A DNA stretch of 64,000 bases. Source: Allobosea lathyri (GTDB lineage: Bacteria; Pseudomonadota; Alphaproteobacteria; Rhizobiales; Beijerinckiaceae). Position numbers and translations under genes: made by a program. The notes below the pieces were generated by a model. It saw only the letters and a program-made list of their open reading frames with translations. It had not been told where the DNA came from and ran no database searches. Positions 20,841 through 28,808 of the stretch are shown piece by piece. Numbering within the stretch: position 1 is the stretch's first letter; the number at the start of each line of letters is the position of its first letter. The stretch is taken from contig NZ_FNUY01000005.1 of NCBI RefSeq assembly GCF_900108245.1, positions 335,700-399,699 of the forward strand. Direction: 5' to 3'.

Positions 20841-20940
20841 GCGCGTCATGGCCGGGCTCGACCCGGCCATCTCGTGACGATAAGAGCGCGTCCAGCGCCT
20901 CATCTTTCAGGAGATGGTCGGGTCATGCCCGACCATGACG
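20841..20940. repeat. Two adjacent palindromes between infB and rbfA
   Basis: The first is CATGGCCGGGCTCGACCCGGCCATCTCG with a seven-base GC stem. The second is GATGGTCGGG TCATG CCCGACCATGACG with a ten-base stem. There is no T run, so they are unlikely to stop the operon. They may stabilise or process the infB transcript. They look like a GTCATGGYCGGG-type repeat family distinct from the CGTCATTCCGG family. Confidence 0.55.
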
Positions 20941-20973
20941 TTTGATCCGGTCCGATCCCGGAGAACGAGAACC

Positions 20974-21402
20974 ATGGCAAAACCTGCAAAAACCTCCGGC
21001 CCGTCGCAGCGGCAACTGCGTATCGCCGAATTGATCCGCCATGCCCTAGCGGAGATGCTGGCGCGTGGCGACATCCATGACGAGGTGCTGGCCAAGCATG
21101 TCGTGACCGTCCCGGAGGTCCGGCTCTCGACCGATCTCAAGCTTGCGACCTGTTACATCATGCCGCTCGGCGGCGGCGACGTGAAGCCGGTGCTCAAGGC
21201 GCTGACCGACCACAAGCGCTATATCCGCGGCGAGATCGCTCATCGCGTGAACGCCAAATATGCCCCCGATGTCCGTTTTCTGGCCGATCAGAGCTTTGCG
21301 GAGGCCGAGCGCGTCGATGCGCTGCTCTATTCCGACAAGGTCCGTCAGGACATCCTGAAGCAGCCGCTGCGGATCCAAGAGGAGGGTGAGGGCGATGAGT
21401 GA
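20974..21402 (+). CDS. rbfA: 30S ribosome-binding factor A
   Basis: KH-fold 30S maturation factor of 142 residues. Conserved sequence runs from [22 protein letters not shown] through [24 protein letters not shown] to [20 protein letters not shown] chose ATG 20974, preceded by GGAGAACGAG; the frame is open to 20914 through a repeat region without conserved sequence. The 3' end overlaps the truB 5' end. Confidence 0.94.
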   Translation: MAKPAKTSGPSQRQLRIAELIRHALAEMLARGDIHDEVLAKHVVTVPEVRLSTDLKLATCYIMPLGGGDVKPVLKALTDHKRYIRGEIAHRVNAKYAPDVRFLADQSFAEAERVDALLYSDKVRQDILKQPLRIQEEGEGDE

Positions 21403-22360
21403 CATCACCACCTCCGAAGACGAAGTCGTGCAGGACCAGGTTCAGGATCAGGGCCGCAGCTTCGCGCCGCGCCCGAAGAAGCGCGACGTTCATGGCTGGA
21501 TCGTGCTCGACAAGCCGGTCGGCATGACATCGACACATGCCGTGAGCGTGGTGAAGCGCGCTTTTTCCGCCAAGAAAGCCGGCCATGCCGGCACGCTCGA
21601 CCCGCTGGCCTCCGGCCTGCTGCCGATCGCGCTCGGCGAAGCCACCAAGACCGTTCCCTTCGTCATGGACGGGCGCAAGGCCTATCAGTTCACCGTGGCC
21701 TGGGGCACGCAGACCGACACCGACGATACCGAAGGCAAGGTCATCGCCACCTCCGAGGCGCGTCCGCAGGAGGCTGCCATCACGGCCCTGCTGCCGCGTT
21801 TCACCGGCACGATCAGCCAGGTCCCACCGAAATTCTCCGCCATCAAGATCGCCGGCGAGCGCGCCTATGATCTGGCGCGGGAAGGCAGCGAAGTGACGCT
21901 GCAAGCGCGGCCAGTCGAAATCGACGCGCTGCGCATCGTCAGCCATGACGGCGCCACCACGACGTTCGAGGCCGAATGTGGCAAGGGCACCTATGTCCGC
22001 GCCATCGCCCGCGACCTCGGCGTCCAACTCGGTTGCCTGGGCCATGTCGCACATCTCCGGCGCACCCGTGTCGGGCCGTTCAGTATTGCGGATGCGGCGA
22101 GCGTCGAAACCTTGCGCGAGAGCCCGGAGGCCGCAGCTGCAGCGCTTCTGCCGGTCAAGGCGGCGCTCTCGCTGATCCCCGAGATCGCGATCCATCGCGA
22201 TGCAGCGCTGCGCCTCAAGCGCGGCCAGAGCGTCCTGCTGCGCGGGCGCGATGCGCCGGTGGAAGCCGGTGCAGTCTATACGACCTCGGGCGGAACGCTG
22301 ATCGCGACCGGCTCGATCGAGAACGGCGAGTTCGTACCGCACCGGGTCTTCAATCTCTGA
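21395..22360 (+). CDS. truB: tRNA pseudouridine(55) synthase TruB
   Basis: Makes pseudouridine 55 in the T loop of tRNAs. The catalytic motif is [26 protein letters not shown], with the nucleophilic aspartate in GTLDP near residue 68. The family blocks [13 protein letters not shown] and [17 protein letters not shown] are present. It has 321 residues from ATG 21395, which has GAGGAGGGTGAG upstream. A GTG at 21386 is also in frame. It is the last gene of the nusA cluster here; rpsO, which usually follows, is displaced by about 5.9 kb. Confidence 0.95.
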   Translation: MSDITTSEDEVVQDQVQDQGRSFAPRPKKRDVHGWIVLDKPVGMTSTHAVSVVKRAFSAKKAGHAGTLDPLASGLLPIALGEATKTVPFVMDGRKAYQFTVAWGTQTDTDDTEGKVIATSEARPQEAAITALLPRFTGTISQVPPKFSAIKIAGERAYDLAREGSEVTLQARPVEIDALRIVSHDGATTTFEAECGKGTYVRAIARDLGVQLGCLGHVAHLRRTRVGPFSIADAASVETLRESPEAAAAALLPVKAALSLIPEIAIHRDAALRLKRGQSVLLRGRDAPVEAGAVYTTSGGTLIATGSIENGEFVPHRVFNL

Positions 22361-22698
22361 CCACGACGTCGCCATCGTCTCGATTGCGACGATCCATCCT
22401 TTAGAAATCGTTGCTCCCGGTCAGACCCGGTCGTCCTCTTGACGATATTACCGGGCGCGTCGGGAATGGATCGTCGCTGCGTGCCGCGCTTTTACTTGAC
22501 TATCCTCGTCCGAATCTGTGGGGTTATTCCGATACCGGGCCAAACCTGCTTGCTGCCGGGCGCGCTGACAAGCAACTAGCCGGCCAGTCGAATCGAGTGA
22601 TGCCCTCGGGCCAATTCAATGGCCGGTTCTAGCCGGTTATACCGATTATAAACCCTTTCGAAGTAACATTTTACAAAATCCCCACACGGAACTGTAAA
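22361..22698. other. Gap between truB and the chemoreceptor gene
   Basis: No supported gene in 338 bases. A -35-like TTGACT (22496-22501) is present but lacks a well-placed -10. The last 70 bases before the chemoreceptor are AT-richer (TTATACCGATTATAAACC) and probably hold its promoter. Confidence 0.4.
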
Positions 22699-25314
22699 AT
22701 GATTCGGAATATTTTGACGGCTAATGGCTGGTCGATAAGGAGCACTCTCCTTGCCGTCATTTCCTTCCTCGGGATTATTATCGCTCTCTTCTGTATCGAA
22801 GGTCTCAATACAACTTATAGTATATACAACTCGGCAAAGCGAGTTTCCACCCTTACCGAGATCAACAAAAATCTCTTCGAAGCCTTGGTCAATTTCCGCT
22901 CCGAGCGCGGCGACACGCCCAGCGCGCTGACCCTGCCGAGCGATAAGAATCAGGAATCGGTTCGTGGCGTCCTGCAGCGCCGCGAGAAGGTCGATAGCGC
23001 GATGGGCGCTACCCAGACGATCTTCTCGGGACTCGATGCGGGCAGCATCGGGCCGGCCTATGGCGAGCTGAAAAAGAGCTATGCCGAGCTGAAGCAATTG
23101 CGCGAGGCGATCGACAGCGATCTCAAGCAGCCGCTCGCAAGCCGCGACGCGGCTCTGCCCAACCGCGTCCTCAGCTTCGGAGCCAAGCTCCTCCAGAATC
23201 TGGAAGACACCGTCAACGTCGTCGAAGCCGAGATGCGGGCGCTCAACCCAGCCCTGTCCGACCTGATCACGGCCCGCTCGATGAGCTGGTCCACCCGTGC
23301 CCTGGGCGGCGGCGTCGCGGTCGTGCTCAACCCGGCAGTCGCCCAGCAGCGGCCGCTCGACGCCAAGGAAACCAGCACGCTGATGGCTGCCGATGCCAGG
23401 ATGAGCTTCGCCTGGAATGTGGTCCGGGACATCGTGGCGACGCCGCAATCCTCGGCGGTTCTGAAGGAGGCGTTCACGAAGGCCGACAACGCGTATTTCT
23501 CCGGGCCATTCAAAGCCCTGCGTGAATCTCTCGTGCAAACGGTCACAACCGGCGGAAAACCGCAGATCGACGTTGTCAAATGGCGCGACGAGGTGACCGG
23601 AGCCCTCGACCATATTGCCGCGGTCACGCGCATCACGATCCAAATTCTCAACCAGACGGCAGCAGCGCAGGCCCAGACTGCATTCCTGCATCTTCTCGGC
23701 TATCTCGGTCTCCTGGCCGCCACGGCGCTGATCGCCGTCTTCAGCCTGAGCATGGTTCGCTCCCGCGTGATCGCCCCACTGGCGGCGATTACGGCGGCCA
23801 TGGGCAAGCTTGCCAACGGCCAGTCGGATGTCGCGATCCCCTATTCCGATCGCCAGGACGAAATCGGCCAGATGGGCGCGGCCCTGACAGTCTTCCAGGA
23901 CAATCTCGGCAAGGTTCGCAAGCTTGAGGAGCAGGAGCGCGCGGCGGCGACTGTGCGCCTTGCCCGAGCCCAGTCGATGGAAGCGGTGGTTTCGGATGTG
24001 GGCGACGTCGTTGCGGCGACGGCGGCGGGCGATTTCAGCGCGCGGCTGCAGATCGAGCAGGCCGACGAGCAGATGCAGAAGCTGGTCAGCGGCATCAACG
24101 AGATCAATGCGGTGGTCGATTCCGCCACGACCGAGTTCGCGGAAGCGCTGCGCTCGATTGCAGCCGGCGACCTGACCCAGCGCATCGACACCGCCTATCG
24201 CGGCAAGTTCGCCGATCTGAAGGGCGCCATCAACGATACCGTCGAGCGCCTGTCATCGACCGTCCAGACCATCCAGATGACCTCGGCCGATGTCGGCCTG
24301 GCCGCCCGCGAGATCAATATGGGCGCCGACGATCTGTCGAAGCGCACCGAGGAGCAGGCCTCCTCGCTGGAGGAAACCGCAGCCACGACCGAGGAACTCG
24401 CAGCATCCGTCAAGGCCTCGGCCCAGGCTTCGAAAGAGGCCGCCGCAATCGCCGACGAGGCGATGCAGGCCGCGCAATCGGGCGGCGTGATCGCCAGCCA
24501 GGCGGTCGAGGCGATGGCGCGCATCGAGAGCGCTTCGCAGAAGATCTCCGACATCATCCGCGTCATCGACGACATCGCCTTCCAGACCAATCTGCTGGCG
24601 CTGAATGCCGCAGTCGAAGCGGCCCGCGCCGGCGACGCCGGCAAGGGCTTTGCCGTCGTGGCCTCCGAGGTGCGCACGCTGGCGCAGCGCTCGGGCGCAG
24701 CCGCCAAGGATATTTCGGGGCTGATCTCCTCCTCCAATGCCGAGGTCGGCGAGGGCGTGAAGCTGGTGCGTCAGGCCGGCCAGCAGCTCGACCAGATCCT
24801 CCAAGCCTCGCAGAAGGTCGCCGTCACCATCGCCGACATCTCGGCGGCGGCGGGCGAGCAGGCCGGCGGCATCGACGAGATGAGCCAGGCCGTCGCCCAT
24901 CTCGACGAGATGACCCAGCAGAACGCGGCGCTCGCCGAGCAGAGCGCCGCCAGCGCCAGCTCGCTGACGGGCAAGATCGGCCAGCTCAACGACCTCGTCG
25001 CCGCATTCAAGACGGGCCATGAGGCGGAAAACCCGCCCGCCCGCTACCAGCCGGCACTTATCGTTCCCGCACGAGCCCCGGCTCCCCCGGCGCGCACCCA
25101 GGCCGCCAGGCCAGTTCCCGTCGGCAAGCCGGCCGCGGTGGCTGCGTCCGCCCCGCGCGCCAGCGCCAAGGCAGTCGGCGCTGGTTCCGAGCCGGAGCGG
25201 CTGCGCAACCTCGCCGAAGCCGCCTTCGCCCAGACCAAGGCCACGACCAACAAGCCCGCACCACGCAAGGTCGCGAATGGTCGCGCAAACGATGCCGGCT
25301 GGGAGGAGTTTTAG
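22699..25314 (+). CDS. Methyl-accepting chemotaxis protein with CheR/CheB tether
   Basis: Inner-membrane chemoreceptor of 871 residues. TM1 is near residues 13-34 ([19 protein letters not shown]). A large periplasmic sensor of about 300 residues follows, then TM2 near 328-352, HAMP-type linkers, and a long cytoplasmic signalling coiled coil. The hairpin tip reads [20 protein letters not shown] near residue 620. The protein ends in an alanine/proline-rich linker and the pentapeptide GWEEF, which resembles the C-terminal CheR-binding pentapeptide (NWETF in E. coli). The ligand is not predictable. It is the first gene of an accessory block inserted between truB and rpsO. Confidence 0.93.
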   Translation: MIRNILTANGWSIRSTLLAVISFLGIIIALFCIEGLNTTYSIYNSAKRVSTLTEINKNLFEALVNFRSERGDTPSALTLPSDKNQESVRGVLQRREKVDSAMGATQTIFSGLDAGSIGPAYGELKKSYAELKQLREAIDSDLKQPLASRDAALPNRVLSFGAKLLQNLEDTVNVVEAEMRALNPALSDLITARSMSWSTRALGGGVAVVLNPAVAQQRPLDAKETSTLMAADARMSFAWNVVRDIVATPQSSAVLKEAFTKADNAYFSGPFKALRESLVQTVTTGGKPQIDVVKWRDEVTGALDHIAAVTRITIQILNQTAAAQAQTAFLHLLGYLGLLAATALIAVFSLSMVRSRVIAPLAAITAAMGKLANGQSDVAIPYSDRQDEIGQMGAALTVFQDNLGKVRKLEEQERAAATVRLARAQSMEAVVSDVGDVVAATAAGDFSARLQIEQADEQMQKLVSGINEINAVVDSATTEFAEALRSIAAGDLTQRIDTAYRGKFADLKGAINDTVERLSSTVQTIQMTSADVGLAAREINMGADDLSKRTEEQASSLEETAATTEELAASVKASAQASKEAAAIADEAMQAAQSGGVIASQAVEAMARIESASQKISDIIRVIDDIAFQTNLLALNAAVEAARAGDAGKGFAVVASEVRTLAQRSGAAAKDISGLISSSNAEVGEGVKLVRQAGQQLDQILQASQKVAVTIADISAAAGEQAGGIDEMSQAVAHLDEMTQQNAALAEQSAASASSLTGKIGQLNDLVAAFKTGHEAENPPARYQPALIVPARAPAPPARTQAARPVPVGKPAAVAASAPRASAKAVGAGSEPERLRNLAEAAFAQTKATTNKPAPRKVANGRANDAGWEEF

Positions 25315-25328
25315 CGGCGAAAGCCGCT
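25313..25328. terminator. Compact hairpin at the convergent chemoreceptor/AraC junction
   Basis: AGCGGC-GAAA-GCCGCT forms a six-base stem with a GNRA-type loop. It overlaps the stop codons of both converging genes, which are 13 bases apart. No T run follows, so terminator function is only plausible. Confidence 0.35.
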
Positions 25329-26248
25329 CAGGCTCCGAGCATATCGACGGCCCGGGCGCTTCGCAGCCTTGCGACATCGCGTAGGGGCGGAGCGCCGAAG
25401 AGCCGGCGATACTCCCGACTGAACTGCGACGGGCTTTCATAGCCAACCCTGAACCCCGCGGAGGCGGCATCGAGCGCCGCGCCCAGGATCAGGCGCCGGG
25501 CTTCCTGCAGGCGCAATTGCTTCTGGTATTGCAGCGGGCTCATCGCAGTGACCGCCTTGAAATGCTGATGCAGCGCCGAGGGGCTCATGCTCGCCTCGGA
25601 TGCCAGCGCCTCAATGCTGAAGGCTTTATCGTAGTTGCGTCTGATCCAGCCGATGGCCCGGTTCACCTGTTGCAGCTTGCTTTCGGCCGTCGCGATCTGG
25701 CGCAGGCGGGCCGCCTGTTCGCCATTCATCAGGCGATAGAGGATTTCGCGCTCGGCCAAAGGCGCCAGGACGGAAATGTCGCGGGGCGTCTCAAGCAGCC
25801 TCACCAGGCGCAGCACAGCATCGAGCAATTCGGGCGCGGCGGGGTTCACGGCAAGGCAAGGCCCGGCGTCGGTATGGCCGCCCTCGCTCTGCTTGTTGGA
25901 GTCTGTTTTGCTCTCCAGCATCAGCGCGCCAAGCTGGACCGGGTCGATATCGAGCCGCAGGCAGAGATAGGGCACCTCGGCACTGGCCTCGATGACCTGG
26001 CCGACGACCGGCAGATCGACGGACACGACGAGATATCGCGTGCGGTCATAAAGATAAATCCGCTCGCCCAGCATGACCTGTTTGCGGCCCTGCACGATGA
26101 TGCACAAGGCGGGCTCATGCACCGCGTGCACGGGCTCCGTTGGCTGACAGGCGCGGATCAACGCCAGTCGCGGGATCGCCGTCTCGTGCACGCCATCCGA
26201 GGTCACAAGGCGCCCGATCAGCGCCGCCAGTTCATCCGCCTGCCGCAT
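25328..26248 (-). CDS. AraC-family transcriptional regulator
   Basis: A 306-residue regulator with an N-terminal AraC_N cupin-type domain (HEPALCIIVQGRKQVMLGERIYLYD) and a C-terminal double helix-turn-helix (about residues 195-295). The helix-turn-helix includes FSIEALASEASMSPSALHQHF and GYESPSQFSREYRRLFG. This domain pairing is typical of regulators of nearby oxidoreductase or stress genes. It faces away from the Atu4866-domain gene across a 322-base gap that holds a palindrome overlapping a TATAAT. Confidence 0.9.
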   Translation of the reverse strand: MRQADELAALIGRLVTSDGVHETAIPRLALIRACQPTEPVHAVHEPALCIIVQGRKQVMLGERIYLYDRTRYLVVSVDLPVVGQVIEASAEVPYLCLRLDIDPVQLGALMLESKTDSNKQSEGGHTDAGPCLAVNPAAPELLDAVLRLVRLLETPRDISVLAPLAEREILYRLMNGEQAARLRQIATAESKLQQVNRAIGWIRRNYDKAFSIEALASEASMSPSALHQHFKAVTAMSPLQYQKQLRLQEARRLILGAALDAASAGFRVGYESPSQFSREYRRLFGAPPLRDVARLRSARAVDMLGA

Positions 26249-26570
26249 CGATCTGCTCCATCGCAGCGCCTACACTGACCGGGCCAGCGCGGCCATCTGG
26301 ACTTTCATATAATGAAACCGGCGCGAGAGGCGATCTGAAAACCGCTTTTCTGGAGGATCAGGCAATCCTTACGGCGCTTCGGTCTACCGCCGGCAAGCTC
26401 CGATGCGGCATTTCTCTCCTCAGCCGGATAAGCCCGTCGCGCGCCCTCGCCTTCGCAATCGGAAAGCCCCGGCGATGTCGACGTCAGCGAGATCAGCGTC
26501 CGGCCGACCGCCAGCGCTATCGCGCGTCAACACTCACATTTTCACCTGCAACCGCGAACAGGAGCAAGCC
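26249..26570. other. Divergent intergenic region between araC-type gene and Atu4866 gene
   Basis: 322 bases without a supported gene, although frames are open on the plus strand. It should contain both divergent promoters. The clearest element is the perfect inverted repeat TTTCAT-ATA-ATGAAA at 26303-26317, which overlaps a consensus TATAAT. Confidence 0.4.
26303..26317. promoter_or_regulatory. Palindrome overlapping a TATAAT, candidate operator
   Basis: TTTCAT, three-base centre ATA, ATGAAA: six-base perfect arms. It contains TATAAT at 26308-26313 but no good -35 at 17 bases. A binding site for the adjacent AraC regulator is possible; AraC sites are more often direct repeats, so this is tentative. 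Confidence 0.35.
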
Positions 26571-26936
26571 ATGCAGTTCAATCGCGTTTTCACAGCATTC
26601 AGCGCGCTCGCCGGTTCCATGCGCGCCAGCGGCAGCTCGCGTGCCCTTGAGATCGATCTTGGCGATTTTAATCAGCCCAGCGCCGCCGAGCGCGCAATGA
26701 TGGGCGTCTGGGTGGCCGATGGCGGGGCGACCCGGCTGTCGCTGCTGCCCAACGGCCGCTATGACAAGACTCTCGAAACCGGCCGGGACATCTATCACGG
26801 CCGCTACGAGGTCGACGGGTCGCGGCTCTATTTCGAGGGCGATACCGGACGCACGGCGATCGGCGAGACCCGCCGCGGCATCCTCGTCCTGGGCGATCAT
26901 CGCTTCGTCAGGCCGGGCGCGCGCAGCGCCGCATGA
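26571..26936 (+). CDS. Atu4866-domain protein
   Basis: A 121-residue protein. The segment MMGVWVADGGATRLSLLPNGRYDKT and then YHGRYEVDGSRLYFEGDTG match the small beta-rich Atu4866 domain as I remember it from Agrobacterium. No enzymatic motif is seen and the function is unknown. ATG 26571 follows AGGAG by about seven bases; the longer open frame upstream lacks similarity. It is often found beside regulators and NAD(P)-dependent oxidoreductases, as here. Confidence 0.7.
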   Translation: MQFNRVFTAFSALAGSMRASGSSRALEIDLGDFNQPSAAERAMMGVWVADGGATRLSLLPNGRYDKTLETGRDIYHGRYEVDGSRLYFEGDTGRTAIGETRRGILVLGDHRFVRPGARSAA

Positions 26937-26978
26937 GAAAGGGCCGGCGTGCTTTGGCGCGCCGACTCTTCGTCCTTG

Positions 26979-27590
26979 TCAGTAACCGACGGTGAAGCGC
27001 TTGCGGCTATGGGCCGGCTTTTCCAGCTCATCGACCAGCGCAACTGCATAATCCTCGGTCGAGATCGCGCTCTTGCCGGCGGCGTCGACGAGCAGCTGAT
27101 CGCCGCCCAGGCGGAACTTGCCGGTGCGCTCGCCCGGTTGAATCAGCGCCGAGGGCGAGAGGAAGGTCCAGTCCAGCGCCGGCTCCTGCTTCAGCAGGTC
27201 GAGGAAAGCGCCGCCCTTCCTGGCCTCGTCGAGATAGATGGCGGGGAATTCCGGCGTGTCGAACAGCTTTGCGCCCGGGGCGACTTCAAGGCTGCCGGCG
27301 CCGCCAACCGCGAGATAACGCTTCGCTCCGGACTGTTTCACCGCTGCAATCAGGGCCTTCGGGTCGCTCGCCGTGAAATGCACGGCGCTGATCACGACGT
27401 CATGCCCGGCCAGCAGCTTGGCCAGCCCATCCTTATCGAAGACATCGCCCTTCACGGCGGCCACACCGGGCAGCACCGGCACGTTCTCGGGGTTGCGGAC
27501 GATGGCCGTGACCTTGTGGCCGCGCGAGGAGAGTTCGGCGAGCAGGCGCGAGCCGATATGGCCGGTGGCGCCGATGAGTGCGATCGTCAT
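26979..27590 (-). CDS. NAD(P)H-binding atypical SDR family protein
   Basis: A 203-residue Rossmann-fold protein. The dinucleotide-binding motif is at the very N-terminus (IALIGATGHIGSRLLAELSSRGH), followed by GDVFDKDGLAKLLAGHDVVISA. This resembles NmrA/SDR_a5-type quinone reductase-like proteins. ATG 27590 has AAAGGA upstream; the open frame beyond it lacks similarity. It is transcribed divergently from an HxlR regulator, the classical arrangement for a redox- or quinone-responsive pair. Confidence 0.88.
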   Translation of the reverse strand: MTIALIGATGHIGSRLLAELSSRGHKVTAIVRNPENVPVLPGVAAVKGDVFDKDGLAKLLAGHDVVISAVHFTASDPKALIAAVKQSGAKRYLAVGGAGSLEVAPGAKLFDTPEFPAIYLDEARKGGAFLDLLKQEPALDWTFLSPSALIQPGERTGKFRLGGDQLLVDAAGKSAISTEDYAVALVDELEKPAHSRKRFTVGY

Positions 27591-27617
27591 GACAAGGTCC
27601 TTTTCATCTGGTAACTG

Positions 27618-27636
27618 TTGGATACTACCACTCCAA
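27618..27636. promoter_or_regulatory. Inverted repeat in the divergent HxlR/oxidoreductase promoter
   Basis: TTGGA-N9-TCCAA sits midway between the two divergent starts (27590 and 27715). A second weak pair, GGTA-N12-TACC (27610-27629), overlaps it. Either could be the HxlR operator. Confidence 0.35.
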
Positions 27637-27714
27637 TGGAACCTAGATGGATCGCCTGTTCCCTTCCGTAAAGAAGGCACTTTCGCGAGACATGGTCACC
27701 TCCGGGAAACCGCC

Positions 27715-28116
27715 ATGCTACACCGCCCCGACCCGTTCAATGCGCAATGTCCGACGCGGCGCGTGCTCGACCGTATCGGCGACAAATGGGCGGTGCTGAT
27801 CCTGATCCTGCTCGAGCGCGAGACTCTCCGTTTCAACGAGCTGCGGCGGCGCATCGAGGCGATTTCCCAGAAAATGCTGTCCCAGACGCTGAAAAGCCTG
27901 GAGCGGGACGGGTTGATCCGCCGCGAGGTGTTCGCGACCGTGCCAGTGACCGTGGAGTATTCGCTGACCGATCTCGGGCGGACGTTGGCTTCGACCGTCG
28001 ATACGCTGCGGCTCTGGGCGGAGGCTCATATCGGGGCTGTCGAGGAGGCGCAGCGCCGCTATGATCGTGGACTACCGGCGGGCGAAGCGATCCTGCCTGA
28101 AACGGCGTTGCGCTAG
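27715..28116 (+). CDS. HxlR-family winged-helix regulator
   Basis: A 133-residue DNA-binding protein. The HxlR signature is clear: CPTRRVLDRIGDKWAVLILILL, then RFNELRRRIEAISQKMLSQTLKSLERDGLIRR and VEYSLTDLGRTL. The N-terminal cysteine at residue 11 is the position used for thiol or electrophile sensing in some family members. It probably represses the divergent NAD(P)H-binding gene. ATG 27715 starts just before the conserved block. Confidence 0.9.
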   Translation: MLHRPDPFNAQCPTRRVLDRIGDKWAVLILILLERETLRFNELRRRIEAISQKMLSQTLKSLERDGLIRREVFATVPVTVEYSLTDLGRTLASTVDTLRLWAEAHIGAVEEAQRRYDRGLPAGEAILPETALR

Positions 28117-28269
28117 CCTTTCCCGCGATTTCGTGTATACCCCGCGCCAACCGGCTTAAAATGCCGGCTGCGCATCCTCTCCTCGATGAGAGCGATTGCG
28201 GGCTTCGGACCTTGCTGGACGACATCCCGGCCTGGCCCGCCAGATCAACCCCAATATGAGGATCTCACG

Positions 28270-28539
28270 ATGTCGATCACTGCCGAGCGCAAGACCGCGC
28301 TCATGAAAGAGCATGCCACCAAGCCGAACGACACCGGCTCGCCGGAAGTCCAGGTCGCGATCCTCACGGAGCGCATTAACAACCTGACCGGCCACTTCAA
28401 GTCGCACACCAAGGACAACCATTCGCGTCGTGGTCTGCTCAAGATGGTTTCGCAGCGTCGTTCGCTGCTCGACTATCTCAAGAGCAAGAGCGAGCCGCGC
28501 TATCGCACGCTGATCGAGAAGCTCGGCATCCGCCGCTGA
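28270..28539 (+). CDS. rpsO: 30S ribosomal protein S15
   Basis: Binds 16S rRNA and primes assembly of the 30S platform. The 89 residues match the family from [20 protein letters not shown] through [20 protein letters not shown] to [24 protein letters not shown] 28270 is preceded by GAGG. It forms the conserved rpsO-pnp pair, but truB, normally just upstream, is about 5.9 kb away here. An intrinsic terminator follows at 28559. Confidence 0.98.
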   Translation: MSITAERKTALMKEHATKPNDTGSPEVQVAILTERINNLTGHFKSHTKDNHSRRGLLKMVSQRRSLLDYLKSKSEPRYRTLIEKLGIRR

Positions 28540-28558
28540 TCGACGCCTGACGACTTTA

Positions 28559-28590
28559 CGCCCGGTGCGACATCGCTCCGGGCGGTTTTT
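28559..28590 (+). terminator. Rho-independent terminator of rpsO
   Basis: CGCCCGG / CCGGGCG stem with a twelve-base loop, followed by GTTTTT. It lies 20 bases after the rpsO stop. Confidence 0.85.
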
Positions 28591-28676
28591 ACAAACGGGG
28601 CCGGCCGCAATGGTGCGGTGACAAGCCCCGGTCCAACGCGGGAGCCGCATGGGGCGGACTTCCGCATGATCCCCCG

Positions 28677-28727
28677 GGCGCCCTCGACGCCCATGGCAGG
28701 ATCGCCAAGCGCTCGGGTGCCTTTTTT
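28677..28727 (+). terminator. Terminator-like hairpin in the pnp leader
   Basis: GGCGCCC (28677-28683) pairs with GGGTGCC (28715-28721, one G-U pair), and TTTTTT follows directly. It lies about 80 bases upstream of the pnp start, after the rpsO terminator, so it would act on pnp leader transcripts. The loop is long (31 bases) with partial internal pairing, so strength is uncertain. Confidence 0.45.
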
Positions 28728-28808
28728 GCGCATAGCCCGAGAGTTTCGCCGTCTTGCCCATGGGCTTGAGACGCCAGGCTGGGTCGCATCCGATCCGAAA
28801 GAAAATCC

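Noticed and set aside
22411..22632. 73-codon frame before the chemoreceptor
   Set aside because: No ribosome binding site and no protein features; region looks like promoter DNA.
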